Counted from the first letter of the stretch, positions 7,543-15,154 are shown. The stretch: 15,610 nt of DNA from an uncultured Burkholderiales bacterium (GCA_937925755.1 CALAMX010000148.1:1-15610), one strand, 5' to 3'. Notes: generated by a model from the sequence alone, not told the origin. Made by a program: numbers and translations.

Positions 7543-7614
7543 TTGGCTGCCCTGGCAAGTTTACGCCGAAAGAGCCGGCCTTGCCCCAAATGGCTCGCAA
7601 CGATGGAGGTTCTC

Positions 7615-8046
7615 ATGCAACGCGCGCTCTTGATTGGTCTGCTCGCGGCCGCCCTTGCCCCTTGCGTCTGGGCCCAGAAGCAGACCGCAGCAGCCGGCAG
7701 CCTCGAACTGCACGCCGAGGCGATGGCAAGCCGCACCCTGACGCCGGAAGCGGCCGCCAACTATCGTGTCGAACCGGCGCCGGACCGCGGCGTGCTGCTC
7801 GTGACCGTGATCAAGCGCGAGCGCGGCAGCAACGCCACCGTTCCCGCCCAGGTCTATGCCGGGGCCATGAACCGCCGCAACCTCGTGATCAGCATCCCGC
7901 TGCGCGAGGTGCGCACGGACAAGTCGGTCTACTACGTGGGCGAATTCCGGCTGACTCCGCCAGACGAACTGCGCTTCCTGGTCAGCGCCAACGTCCTCGG
8001 CACCCCGCTCAAGGTCGAGTTCAACCGGGCCTTCCCGGTGGATTAG
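7615..8046 (+). CDS. DUF4426 family secreted protein
   Basis: This 143-aa protein has a clear Sec signal peptide (MQRALLIGLLAAALAPCVWA, cleavage likely before Q21). The mature part resembles DUF4426: an LTPEAAANYRVE motif, then DRGVLLVTVIKRERG, a VPAQVYAGAMNR strand pair and a KSVYYVGEFRLTPPDELRF end. Family members are small periplasmic proteins of unknown role, probably all-beta. ATG 7615 is chosen because GGAGGT lies at 7605-7610. The frame extends further upstream, to 7492, but that extension lacks a ribosome site and would place charged residues before the signal peptide. It is divergent from hslU and converges on the SafE gene with an 11-base gap. Confidence 0.85.
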   Translation: MQRALLIGLLAAALAPCVWAQKQTAAAGSLELHAEAMASRTLTPEAAANYRVEPAPDRGVLLVTVIKRERGSNATVPAQVYAGAMNRRNLVISIPLREVRTDKSVYYVGEFRLTPPDELRFLVSANVLGTPLKVEFNRAFPVD

Positions 8047-8057
8047 CCGGCAGGCGT

Positions 8058-8717
8058 TCAAAGCAGCCGGATAAGCCCCCAGACGCCAAATGCAGCGACC
8101 AGTAGCCCGGCCGCGCGGCGCAGCCGCCGATCGGCGGTGAGCGCGCGCATCCGGTCGGCGGCCCAGCCCATGGCCAGCAAATTGGGCAGCGTGCCCAACC
8201 CGAAGGCCAACATGAGGCCGGCGCCTTCGATCGGGCCGCCGCTCGCCAGGGCCGAGACCAGCACGCTGTAGACCAGGCCGCAGGGTAGCCAACCCCACAA
8301 CGCCCCGGCGACCATGGCCTGGCCGGGCGTGCGCACCGGCAGAAGCCGCCCAAGTCGTGGTTGCAACCTCGCCCAGAGGGCCCCACCCGCCCGCTCCAGG
8401 ATCAGGACGGCCTGGTTCAGCCCCGCGAGATACAGCCCCAGCAGGATCAGCACGACCTGGGCCAGGAGATAGAGCGCCCGCTGCAACGGCAGCAGGTGGG
8501 CAGACAGAAAGGCGGCCGAGCCGATCAGGCCAGCCAGCGCCCCGGCCAGGGTGTAGCTTAAGATGCGGCCCAGGTTGTATCCCAGGTGCAAGGCATAGGG
8601 CAGCCGCACTCCGCCATGCCAGGACATGGCGGCGACGATGCCGCCGCACATGCCCACACAGTGGGCGCCGCCCAGGAAACCGACCAGGACGGCCGCGACG
8701 AGCGAGAGCTCAGGCAA
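8058..8717 (-). CDS. Sulfite exporter TauE/SafE-like (DsbD_2) membrane protein
   Basis: This 219-aa polytopic inner-membrane protein has about six helices. The N-terminal GGAHCVGMCGGIV (residues 16-28, C20 and C24) is the signature of the DsbD_2/SafE group (PF13386). A second conserved patch is GWLPCGLVYSVLVSALASG in the later half, followed by GLGTLPNLLAMG. Members often sit near cytochrome oxidase or cytochrome c maturation genes, and roles in copper or reductant handling have been suggested. The sulfite-export name is a family label, not evidence here. The start is TTG at 8717, giving MPELSLVAAVLVG as expected for the family. No good Shine-Dalgarno is visible. It lies 27 bases after the diheme cytochrome gene, so the two are probably co-transcribed. 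Confidence 0.88.
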   Translation of the reverse strand: MPELSLVAAVLVGFLGGAHCVGMCGGIVAAMSWHGGVRLPYALHLGYNLGRILSYTLAGALAGLIGSAAFLSAHLLPLQRALYLLAQVVLILLGLYLAGLNQAVLILERAGGALWARLQPRLGRLLPVRTPGQAMVAGALWGWLPCGLVYSVLVSALASGGPIEGAGLMLAFGLGTLPNLLAMGWAADRMRALTADRRLRRAAGLLVAAFGVWGLIRLL

Positions 8718-8744
8718 GGTGTCGTACAGGCAGCAGCGCCATCC

Positions 8745-9239
8745 TCATTCGCAACGCATCCCGCCTGCCAGCCAGGCCTCAACCGCGCCCTGCCAGGCCG
8801 TCGAACCCCCTTCGGGGGTGGGACGCGGGCCGGCCGGGGTCATGCCCGAATCCAGGGCCCAGTGGATACGGCCGTCGTGCAGCAGGTGCTCGCGCAGCCG
8901 CCGCGCTGCGTCGGCGCCGCCGGTATTGCGTTTGACGAGCTCACAGGTCTCGCGCGGCGCAAGCCCCGTCCAGTCGAGCCGGGCCAGCGGGGCTTGCCAC
9001 TCGCCGCCCTTCAGGCCGGTCAGTTGCGGGTGGTGGCAGGTGTCGCACAGATAGCGGCTGCGGTGGGTGGAGTAGGACAGGCCTTGGCTGCGCGCGCTGT
9101 TGAACTGGTGGCAGGTCAAGCAGCGTGGGTGCTGAAACAGTGGATAGAGCGTCTCAGCAAAGCCTGCGCCGGGCGCGGCGGTGCTCGCCCACAACGGTGG
9201 CAGGAACAGGATGGGCGCGACAAGGTAAATGAGCCGCAT
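8745..9239 (-). CDS. Periplasmic diheme c-type cytochrome-like protein
   Basis: This 164-aa protein has a signal peptide (MRLIYLVAPILFLPPLWAS, about residues 1-19). It has two CxxCH haem c attachment motifs, CLTCH (40-44) and CDTCH (65-69), so it should carry two covalent haems in the periplasm. Further histidines at 59 and 70, near the motifs, are possible ligands. The rest (LREHLLHDGRIHWALDSGM...) is not recognised. The sequence around the motifs (LYPLFQHPRCLTCHQF) is typical of small electron-transfer or redox-sensing cytochromes. ATG 9239 shares one base with the upstream TGA (TGATG) and is preceded by GGGAGG, so translation is coupled to the BPSS1780 gene. Position next to a SafE-type protein suggests an electron-transfer or haem/copper context, which is inference. 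Confidence 0.85.
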   Translation of the reverse strand: MRLIYLVAPILFLPPLWASTAAPGAGFAETLYPLFQHPRCLTCHQFNSARSQGLSYSTHRSRYLCDTCHHPQLTGLKGGEWQAPLARLDWTGLAPRETCELVKRNTGGADAARRLREHLLHDGRIHWALDSGMTPAGPRPTPEGGSTAWQGAVEAWLAGGMRCE

Positions 9240-9979
9240 CAAGCAGCCTCCCTGGGTACGAATTGCATGCGGTATGCGGCATAGGTCGAGGTCATCGCCA
9301 CGGGCAGGAAGAGCAGCAGACCCAGACCCAGCGGGATGATCAGGGCCAACATCCCCAGTAGCGTGAGTAGAAGGCCATAAAGCAGGATGGGCCGCCAGTT
9401 CACCAGACAGGCCCACAGGCTCCAGTACATAGCCTTGCCCGCCGGGAAACCGTCGAACAGGGCCAGCGCCGGGGCGAACCAGGTCGCCATCAGCAACGGG
9501 GTGTAGAGCACCGCCCCCGTGAGCAGGGCCGGCAGCGCCTGGTCGAGCACGGCCCGGGCCTCGGCGGGGTCCATCTCCTGCGGGCGGATGGCGAGCTGCA
9601 TCAGCCGCTCGATGGCGTCACCGCCGACCAGTACCATCGCCTGGCCGACCAGGACGTGCGCCACCATGTAAACCCCGCCGATCACCAACAGCGCCTGGCG
9701 ACCGTGCTGCCAGCCCGCGGCGACATGGATCAGACCGGTCGGCTCGCCCCGCTCCACGGCACGGGCCGCGGCCATGTAAGCGGCGACCAGCAGGGGAGAG
9801 GCCAGCTCCAACAGCAGCGGGCCGACCATGGGAATCAGGCTCACCCCATAGGCGGCCAGGAAGAAGGCAGCGCTCATACCCATCCAGGGGATGACGGCCG
9901 GCGTAAACAAGCGAAAGCCCGTGCGTACCCATTCGATGGCCGCGCCTGCCGGCGGCCGGCTGAGGCCCAGCACAATCAT
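9239..9979 (-). CDS. BPSS1780 family membrane protein
   Basis: This 246-aa inner-membrane protein has about six hydrophobic segments, for example AVIPWMGMSAAFFLAAYGVSL, ALLVIGGVYMVAHVLVGQAM and PILLYGLLLTLLGMLALIIP. The layout and the opening RPPAGAAIEWVRTGFRLF match the BPSS1780 family, widespread in betaproteobacteria and of unknown function. ATG 9979 is preferred over an upstream in-frame TTG (9997) because AGGGGGG lies just upstream at good spacing. The gene overlaps the cytochrome gene by one base (TGATG), so the two are translationally coupled. A hairpin terminator separates it from the DUF2782 gene upstream. Confidence 0.88.
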   Translation of the reverse strand: MIVLGLSRPPAGAAIEWVRTGFRLFTPAVIPWMGMSAAFFLAAYGVSLIPMVGPLLLELASPLLVAAYMAAARAVERGEPTGLIHVAAGWQHGRQALLVIGGVYMVAHVLVGQAMVLVGGDAIERLMQLAIRPQEMDPAEARAVLDQALPALLTGAVLYTPLLMATWFAPALALFDGFPAGKAMYWSLWACLVNWRPILLYGLLLTLLGMLALIIPLGLGLLLFLPVAMTSTYAAYRMQFVPREAA

Positions 9980-10020
9980 GCCAACCCCCCTGCGCAAAGG
10001 CCGCCGCCCCCTACAAACGA

Positions 10021-10040
10021 ACGCCGCCCGCAGGCGGCGT
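10021..10040 (-). terminator. Intrinsic terminator after the DUF2782 gene
   Basis: ACGCCGCC (10021-10028) and GGCGGCGT (10033-10040) form a perfect eight-base GC-rich stem with a four-base loop. It begins 18 bases after the DUF2782 stop codon. Reading the minus strand, the stem is followed by TTCGTTTGT, a short T-rich tract. This should end or reduce transcription between DUF2782 and the BPSS1780-cytochrome-SafE genes. Confidence 0.7.
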
Positions 10041-10058
10041 CGTGCGTATCGATCACGC

Positions 10059-10388
10059 TTAGAAGGAGAAGATCACCCACAGCGGCACCATGAAGTTGGG
10101 CGAGAGGTCGTCGTGGCGCACGAGCTGGCCATCGCCGCGGACATCCACCAGGTAGTAGGGCCGGCCATGCGGCGGCGTCACCTTGATGGCGTACAGCCGG
10201 CCGCGGATGCGGTACTCCTCGACCTTGTCCTCGCCGCGCGTGGTAATGGTGACCTGCGGCTCCAGGTCGGCCTCTGGCATACCCGGTGGCGGCGGGATCT
10301 CGGGTAGCGGCTGCAAAGGGGGGCGATCCTGGGCCAGGGTCGTGCCGGCGAACAAGGCGACCGCCAGCAGCAGGGGCAGGGTGCGCAT
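10059..10388 (-). CDS. DUF2782 domain protein, small secreted
   Basis: This 109-aa protein has a signal peptide (MRTLPLLLAVALFAGTTLA, about residues 1-19). A proline-rich stretch follows (PPLQPLPEIPPPPGMPEAD). The conserved DUF2782 core is EPQVTITTRGEDKVEEYRI, RGRLYAIKVTPPHGRPYYLVD, then DGQLVRHDDLSPNFMVPLW. The function is unknown. In betaproteobacteria these genes are commonly found near polA and thrB, which fits here. ATG 10388 is preferred over ATG 10394 because GAGGA sits six bases before it but would abut the earlier ATG. It lies 82 bases after the LOG gene and ends at a strong hairpin. Confidence 0.88.
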   Translation of the reverse strand: MRTLPLLLAVALFAGTTLAQDRPPLQPLPEIPPPPGMPEADLEPQVTITTRGEDKVEEYRIRGRLYAIKVTPPHGRPYYLVDVRGDGQLVRHDDLSPNFMVPLWVIFSF

Positions 10389-10419
10389 GGCCATTCCTCA
10401 ACGACGCTCAATCTGCGTT

Positions 10420-10425
10420 ATTGTA
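10420..10425 (-). promoter_or_regulatory. Possible -10 element for the DUF2782 gene
   Basis: Read on the minus strand, TACAAT lies 32 bases before the ATG at 10388, in the 82-base gap after the LOG gene. It is a good -10 hexamer, but no convincing -35 lies 16-18 bases upstream. It would allow DUF2782 to be expressed apart from the LOG gene. Confidence 0.3.
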
Positions 10426-10470
10426 GCAGCCGATGCCCGTGCACCGCCTGCGCGAAACTGCACGAATGGC

Positions 10471-11196
10471 TCAGAGATTGAGCAGGATCTCGCGCTCCTG
10501 TACCGAGGGCTCGAAGCCGCGCCGCTCGTAATGTTGGAAGATGGCCTCCACCACCTGGTCCGGCTCGTCGATCACCTGGATCAGGTGCATGTCCTCGGCA
10601 TCGATCATGCCCTCGGCCACCAGGGTGTCGCGGAACCAGTCCGTGAGGCCCTTCCAGTAGCGGCTTTGCACCAGGATGATGGGGATGCGCCGGGTCTTGC
10701 CGGTCTGCACCAGAGTCAGCACCTCCATCAGCTCGTCTAAGGTGCCGAAACCGCCGGGCATGATCACATAGGCCGCGGCGAACTTGACGAACATGACCTT
10801 GCGCGCAAAAAAGTGGCGAAAGGTCTGGCTGATGTCCTGGTAAGGGTTGGCGTGCTGCTCGTGCGGCAACTGGATGTTGAGTCCGACGCTGGGTGACTTG
10901 CCGAAAAAGGCCCCCTTGTTGGCAGCCTCCATCACCCCCGGGCCGCCGCCGGAGACCACGGCGAAGCCGGCGTCCGAAAGCTTGCGCGCGATCACTTCGG
11001 TGAGGACATAGTAAGGGTGATCCGCGCCCACGCGCGCCGAGCCGAAAATGGACACGGCCGGGCGTATGGGGGCCAGCCGCTCGGTGGCCTCGACGAATTC
11101 GGCCATAATCTCGAACATCCGCCAGGACTCCCGCGCCGAGGTGACCGCCTCGTGGCTGTGGCCGGGGTCGATGAGGGGTGGGATCTTTTTTTTCAT
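10471..11196 (-). CDS. TIGR00730 / LOG family Rossmann-fold protein
   Basis: This 241-aa cytosolic enzyme belongs to the LOG (lonely guy) family, nucleoside 5'-monophosphate phosphoribohydrolases that release a free base from cytokinin-type or ordinary purine nucleotides. Signatures are SIFGSARVGADHPYY (49-63), GGGPGVMEAANKGA (83-96) and the family motif PGGFGTLDE (147-155). An N-terminal extension (ARESWRMFEIMAEFVEATER) is typical of the larger bacterial subgroup. The substrate in this organism cannot be told from sequence. ATG 11196 is the only reasonable start, although no clear Shine-Dalgarno precedes it. The gene is divergent from polA, with 14 bases between start codons, so each promoter must lie within or very near the other gene's 5' end. 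Confidence 0.93.
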   Translation of the reverse strand: MKKKIPPLIDPGHSHEAVTSARESWRMFEIMAEFVEATERLAPIRPAVSIFGSARVGADHPYYVLTEVIARKLSDAGFAVVSGGGPGVMEAANKGAFFGKSPSVGLNIQLPHEQHANPYQDISQTFRHFFARKVMFVKFAAAYVIMPGGFGTLDELMEVLTLVQTGKTRRIPIILVQSRYWKGLTDWFRDTLVAEGMIDAEDMHLIQVIDEPDQVVEAIFQHYERRGFEPSVQEREILLNL

Positions 11197-11210
11197 GGGA
11201 GAGACTCGCT

Positions 11211-13940
11211 TTGTCCAAAGTGCTCCTGCTGGTCGACGGCTCCAGTTACCTCTACCGCGCCTTCCATGCCCTGCCTGAGCTCAAGAACCGCGCGGGTGAG
11301 CACACCGGGGCGCTCTACGGCGTGATCAACATGCTGCGGCGCCTCAAGCGTGAAGTGCCCGCCGACTATGCCGCCTGCGTGTTCGACGCCAAGGGCAAGA
11401 CCTTTCGCGATCAATTGTATCCGGAATACAAGGCGCACCGTCCGCCCATGCCGGATGCGCTCGCTGCGCAGATCGAGCCGCTCAACGAGACGATCCAGGC
11501 CCTGGGCTGGCCCGTGCTCGTGATCGATGGGGTGGAGGCGGACGACGTCATCGGCACCCTGGCGCTCGAGGCCGAGCGCCAGGGGCTCTTGACCCTCATC
11601 TCCAGCGGCGACAAGGACCTCTGCCAGTTGGTGAGTCCTCACATCACCGTCATGGACACCATGGCTAACAAGACCTACGACCCCCAAGGCGTCAGGGAAA
11701 AGTTCGGTGTGCCACCCGAGCGGGTGCTCGACTGGCTCACCCTGGTCGGCGACGCGGTGGACAACATCCCTGGCGTGGACAAGGTGGGTCCCAAGACCGC
11801 GGCCAAGTGGCTCAATGAATATGGTAGCCTGGAGGCGCTCATGGCGCATGCCCACGAGATCAAAGGGGTGGCGGGGGAAAACCTGCGCGCAGCACTCGAC
11901 TGGTTGCCGAAAGCGCGCGCGCTGCTCAAGGTGAAGACCGACGTGGCCCTGCCGGTCGGCCCCACCGACCTGGCCTGGCGCCCCGAGGACCGGTCGCGGC
12001 TGATCGAGTTGTTCACGCGCTACGGTTTTCGCTCCTGGCTTGGCGATCTCGGCGCCCCACCCGCCCCTTCCGCCGCGGAAGGCAGCGGCGCAGCCGCGGG
12101 TTCTGTAGACCAGGGTGCGGCGACCAGGCGCATGGAACGCCGCTACGAGACCGTGCTCGATGAGGCTGGCCTCATCCGCTGGCTCGAACGCATTGACCGC
12201 GCCGAGCTCGTCTGTCTGGACACCGAGACCACCGCGCTAAACCCCATGCAGGCACGCCTGGTGGGGATCGCCCTGAGTGTCGAAAGTGGCGAGGCCGCCT
12301 ACATCCCGCTCGCCCATCGCTATCCCGGCGCCCCCGAACAACTGCCCCTCGATCGGGTGCTCAAACGTCTGCGCCCGTGGCTGGAAGACGCGTCGCGGCC
12401 CAAGCTTGGCCAGAACCTCAAATACGACTGGCATGTGCTGATGAACCACGGCGTCAACCTTCAAGGCATCGCCCACGACACTCTGCTCGAGAGCTACGTG
12501 CTGGAGGCACACGAGCGCCATGACATGGACAGCCTGGCCGAGCGACACCTCGATGAGACCACCCTCCGCTACGAGGACGTCTGCGGCAAGGGTGCCAACC
12601 AAATCGGCTTCGACCAGGTCGAGCTCAGGCGGGCCACCGAGTATGCTGCCGAGGACGCCGACATCACGTTGCGCCTGCATCGGACCCTGCACCCGAAGAT
12701 CCGCGCCGAGCCGGGGCTTGACTTCGTCTACCACAGCATCGAGATGCCCCTGCTACCGGTACTCGCGCGCATGGAACGCACCGGGGTGCTGCTCGACACC
12801 GCGCTCCTTAAGCAGCACTCCGAATTTCTCGCAGGCGAGATGCATAAACTCGAACAGAAGGCACAGGCCGCCGCCGGCCAACCCTTCAACCTCGCCTCCC
12901 CCAGACAACTGGCCGACCTGCTCTTCAACCAGCTGGGTCTGCCGGTGCTGAAGAAGACCCCCAAGGGCGCCCCATCGACCGACGAGGAGGCGCTCGAGAG
13001 GCTGGCCCTCGACTACCCCATCGCGCGCCTGATCCTGGACTGGCGTGCCCTGGCCAAGCTCAAGTCCACCTACACCGACAAGCTGCCGCAGATGGTGGAC
13101 CCCGTCACCGGCCGCGTGCATACCACCTACGCCCAGGCCACGGCGGTCACCGGGCGGCTTGCCAGCGTCGAGCCCAACCTGCAGAACATCCCTGTGCGCA
13201 CGCCGGAGGGCCGCAAGATCCGCGAGGCCTTCATCGCCGCGCCCGGCTTCGTGATCGTCTCGGCCGACTATTCCCAGATCGAGTTGCGCATCATGGCCCA
13301 CCTCTCCGGCGACGCAGGGCTGCTCGCTGCCTTCCGCGAGGATGCCGACATCCACCGCGCCACCGCCGCCGAGGTCATGGGTCTGGACCCCGCCGAGGTC
13401 ACTGCCGAGCAGCGGCGCATGGCCAAGGCGGTCAATTTCGGTCTCATCTACGGCATGTCGGCCTTCGGCCTGGCCGCCCAGCTCGGCATCGAGCGTACTG
13501 CCGCGCAAAACTACATCGACCGCTACTTTGCCCGCTACCCCGGTGTGGCGCACTACATGGAACGGACACGCGAGCAGGCCCGACGGCAAGGCTATGTCGA
13601 GACCCTGTTTGGCCGGCGACTTTACTTACCCGAGATCAACAGCGGCAACCCCGCCCGCCGTAGCGCCGCCGAGCGCGCCGCGATCAACGCCCCCATGCAA
13701 GGCACCGCCGCCGACCTCATCAAACTGGCCATGATCGCAGTACAGGGCTGGCTCGACACCGAGGGTATGGCCAGCCGGCTGATCCTACAGGTGCACGACG
13801 AGCTGGTGCTGGAGGTGGCCAAGACGGAACTCGAGCGGGTCAAGCAGCGGCTGCCGGAGCTGATGGGTGGTGTGGCCCAGCTCGAAGTACCGCTCAAGGT
13901 CGATGTCGGTGCTGGACCGAACTGGGAGGCGGCGCACTAA
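11211..13940 (+). CDS. polA: DNA polymerase I
   Basis: DNA polymerase I fills gaps and removes RNA primers during replication and repair. From TTG 11211 it is 909 aa, a normal length. The 5'-3' nuclease domain opens with LLLVDGSSYLYRAFHALPE and spans about residues 1-285. The 3'-5' proofreading domain is intact, with LDTETTALNP (about 334-343) and GQNLKYDW and HDMDSLAERHL further on. The polymerase domain has motif A SADYSQIELRIM (about 683-694), motif B RMAKAVNFGLIYG (about 736-748) and motif C LQVHDELVLEV (about 857-867). TTG 11211 is chosen over ATG 11178 because GGGAGAG (11197-11203) precedes it and the protein then starts MSKVLLLVDGSS, as in homologues. The earlier ATG would overlap the divergent LOG gene. 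An Ala/Gly-rich linker joins the two exonuclease domains. Confidence 0.97.
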   Translation: MSKVLLLVDGSSYLYRAFHALPELKNRAGEHTGALYGVINMLRRLKREVPADYAACVFDAKGKTFRDQLYPEYKAHRPPMPDALAAQIEPLNETIQALGWPVLVIDGVEADDVIGTLALEAERQGLLTLISSGDKDLCQLVSPHITVMDTMANKTYDPQGVREKFGVPPERVLDWLTLVGDAVDNIPGVDKVGPKTAAKWLNEYGSLEALMAHAHEIKGVAGENLRAALDWLPKARALLKVKTDVALPVGPTDLAWRPEDRSRLIELFTRYGFRSWLGDLGAPPAPSAAEGSGAAAGSVDQGAATRRMERRYETVLDEAGLIRWLERIDRAELVCLDTETTALNPMQARLVGIALSVESGEAAYIPLAHRYPGAPEQLPLDRVLKRLRPWLEDASRPKLGQNLKYDWHVLMNHGVNLQGIAHDTLLESYVLEAHERHDMDSLAERHLDETTLRYEDVCGKGANQIGFDQVELRRATEYAAEDADITLRLHRTLHPKIRAEPGLDFVYHSIEMPLLPVLARMERTGVLLDTALLKQHSEFLAGEMHKLEQKAQAAAGQPFNLASPRQLADLLFNQLGLPVLKKTPKGAPSTDEEALERLALDYPIARLILDWRALAKLKSTYTDKLPQMVDPVTGRVHTTYAQATAVTGRLASVEPNLQNIPVRTPEGRKIREAFIAAPGFVIVSADYSQIELRIMAHLSGDAGLLAAFREDADIHRATAAEVMGLDPAEVTAEQRRMAKAVNFGLIYGMSAFGLAAQLGIERTAAQNYIDRYFARYPGVAHYMERTREQARRQGYVETLFGRRLYLPEINSGNPARRSAAERAAINAPMQGTAADLIKLAMIAVQGWLDTEGMASRLILQVHDELVLEVAKTELERVKQRLPELMGGVAQLEVPLKVDVGAGPNWEAAH

Positions 13941-13972
13941 GGGCGCACATCGAGGGCCACAAAATCGCCGGA

Positions 13973-14935
13973 TCAGGACAGAGGCCGTGTCAGCACCGTG
14001 CCGGAGAGCTCGCTGATGACGGCCCTGTTCCTGCCCTGCGATTTGGCCTGGTACAGGTTCGCATCCGCTTGGCGAAACAGGTTGACGATACCGCCCTCGG
14101 CGCGAGGCACCCAGGCAGCGCCCAGCGAGGCCGTGACGCAACCATGCGCGACGTTGTCGGCATGCGCGATGCCAAGCTGACGGATCCGCATGAGGATGGC
14201 ATCGGCCAGGGCATGCAGGGATGGCGCAGAAACGCCTGGTAGGATCACGGCGAACTCCTCTCCACCGTAGCGGGCGGCAAAAGATGCACCCGCGCTCGCC
14301 TCGGCCACCGCACCATCGACCGCCTGTGCCACGGCACGCAAGCAGTCGTCGCCGGCCTGATGGCCATAGCGATCGTTGTAGCGCTTGAAATGATCGACAT
14401 CGAGCAACATCAATCCAAAGCACTCACCGCGGCTTATGGCCTGTTTCCAGTATTCGTCGCAGCGCTGGTCCATGTAGCGCCGGTTGCAAAGCCCAGTCAG
14501 GCCATCGCGCTGGGCCTGCACCTTCAGGTGGTGATTGGCCGCGATGAGCTGCCGACGCATCGCCACGATCCGACCGAGGGCCTTCATCTTGGCCTGTAAG
14601 ACCGCCTCAGGCGCCATTTTCGTCAGGTAATCGTCACCTCCGGCCTCGATCGCCTGGACCAGGTTCTCGACGGAATCGGAGGCCGTCAGGAAGATCACCG
14701 GCGTCCAGGCCCATTCGTGTGTTGCCTCATAGGCACGGATGTGCTTCACAGCCTCGAAGCCGTTCATCTCCGGCATCTCGATGTCCATCAACACCAGGTC
14801 AGGGGCGATGTCGGGAAATCTCTCTACTGCTTCGCGTCCGTTCACGGCCAGCGCGACTTCGTGCCCCATCGCCTTGAGACGGGCGCACATAACCGCCGCA
14901 ATGCTACGTGTATCCTCAACAAGCAGGATCTTCAT
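13973..14935 (-). CDS. Response regulator diguanylate cyclase (REC-GGDEF)
   Basis: This 320-aa cytosolic protein should make cyclic di-GMP from two GTP when phosphorylated. The N-terminal receiver domain (1 to about 120) has the acidic pair E7-D8, phospho-acceptor D51 in LVLMDIEMP, T84 and K106. The GGDEF domain starts at DGLTGLCNRR (144-153), with LLDVDHFKRYND (177-188) and the catalytic loop RYGGEEF (222-228). All active-site residues appear intact. The RxxD inhibitory site expected about five residues before GGEEF is absent (the stretch reads AEASAGASFAA), so product inhibition may be lost. It is therefore PleD/WspR-like in layout but shorter than PleD. No histidine kinase gene is adjacent. 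It converges on polA with a 32-base gap. No clear Shine-Dalgarno is visible before ATG 14935. Confidence 0.94.
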   Translation of the reverse strand: MKILLVEDTRSIAAVMCARLKAMGHEVALAVNGREAVERFPDIAPDLVLMDIEMPEMNGFEAVKHIRAYEATHEWAWTPVIFLTASDSVENLVQAIEAGGDDYLTKMAPEAVLQAKMKALGRIVAMRRQLIAANHHLKVQAQRDGLTGLCNRRYMDQRCDEYWKQAISRGECFGLMLLDVDHFKRYNDRYGHQAGDDCLRAVAQAVDGAVAEASAGASFAARYGGEEFAVILPGVSAPSLHALADAILMRIRQLGIAHADNVAHGCVTASLGAAWVPRAEGGIVNLFRQADANLYQAKSQGRNRAVISELSGTVLTRPLS

Positions 14936-15029
14936 GGCGCCAAAGATTGACGCGAAAATAGGTTTGGGTCAAACACCTCGCCACAGGGCCTCATTGTCCC
15001 GCTGCAACAGTGCTTGGTCTCCAAGAGAG

Positions 15030-15099
15030 GCTCTGCATGACCCGGCGAGCGGGATTACGCGCCGCGCACCCTAAGCGCAGGATGTGAGACCGATCACAT
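15030..15099 (+). repeat. Left arm of approximately 70-base inverted repeat
   Basis: This arm starts GCTCTGCATGACCCGG and ends ATCACAT. Compared with the reverse complement of 15442-15509, the first 49 bases align without gaps with about 7 mismatches. Similarity continues more weakly to GAGAC and ATCACAT, with a two-base gap. It includes a small internal hairpin, CCCG-GCGAG-CGGG (15041-15053). Confidence 0.75.
15082..15099. promoter_or_regulatory. CRP-type palindromic binding site candidate
   Basis: ATGTGA (15082-15087) and TCACAT (15094-15099), separated by GACCGA, form a perfect two-fold site matching the CRP/Vfr/Clp consensus TGTGA-N6-TCACA. It lies 147 bases before the diguanylate cyclase start, in the left arm of the inverted repeat. 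The matching position in the right arm has only the TCACA half intact. No other match was noticed in the gaps between genes. Function depends on the host having a CRP-like regulator. Confidence 0.4.
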
Positions 15100-15132
15100 A
15101 GACATCCCTCAGACCAGGCGCGAGCATCGGTA

Positions 15133-15153
15133 AACGAAGTTTTGGCGAAGGCT
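15133..15153 (-). repeat. Inverted copy of the hairpin-unit tail
   Basis: Read on the minus strand, this stretch matches the tail of array unit 1 (AGCCTACGCCGAAACTTCGTT region, 15258-15278) at 19 of 21 positions. The match ends where the next repeat end (15155-15171) begins. It shows that the unit occurs in both orientations here. Confidence 0.6.
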
Positions 15154-15154
15154 C

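Noticed and set aside
7493..7614. Heat-shock (sigma32) promoter for hslU
   Set aside because: A CTTG core occurs on the minus strand, but no CCCCAT-type -10 lies at the right distance.
10438..10464. CGTGCA/TGCACG inverted repeat downstream of the LOG gene as a terminator
   Set aside because: It has only six pairs with a 15-base loop and no T-run.
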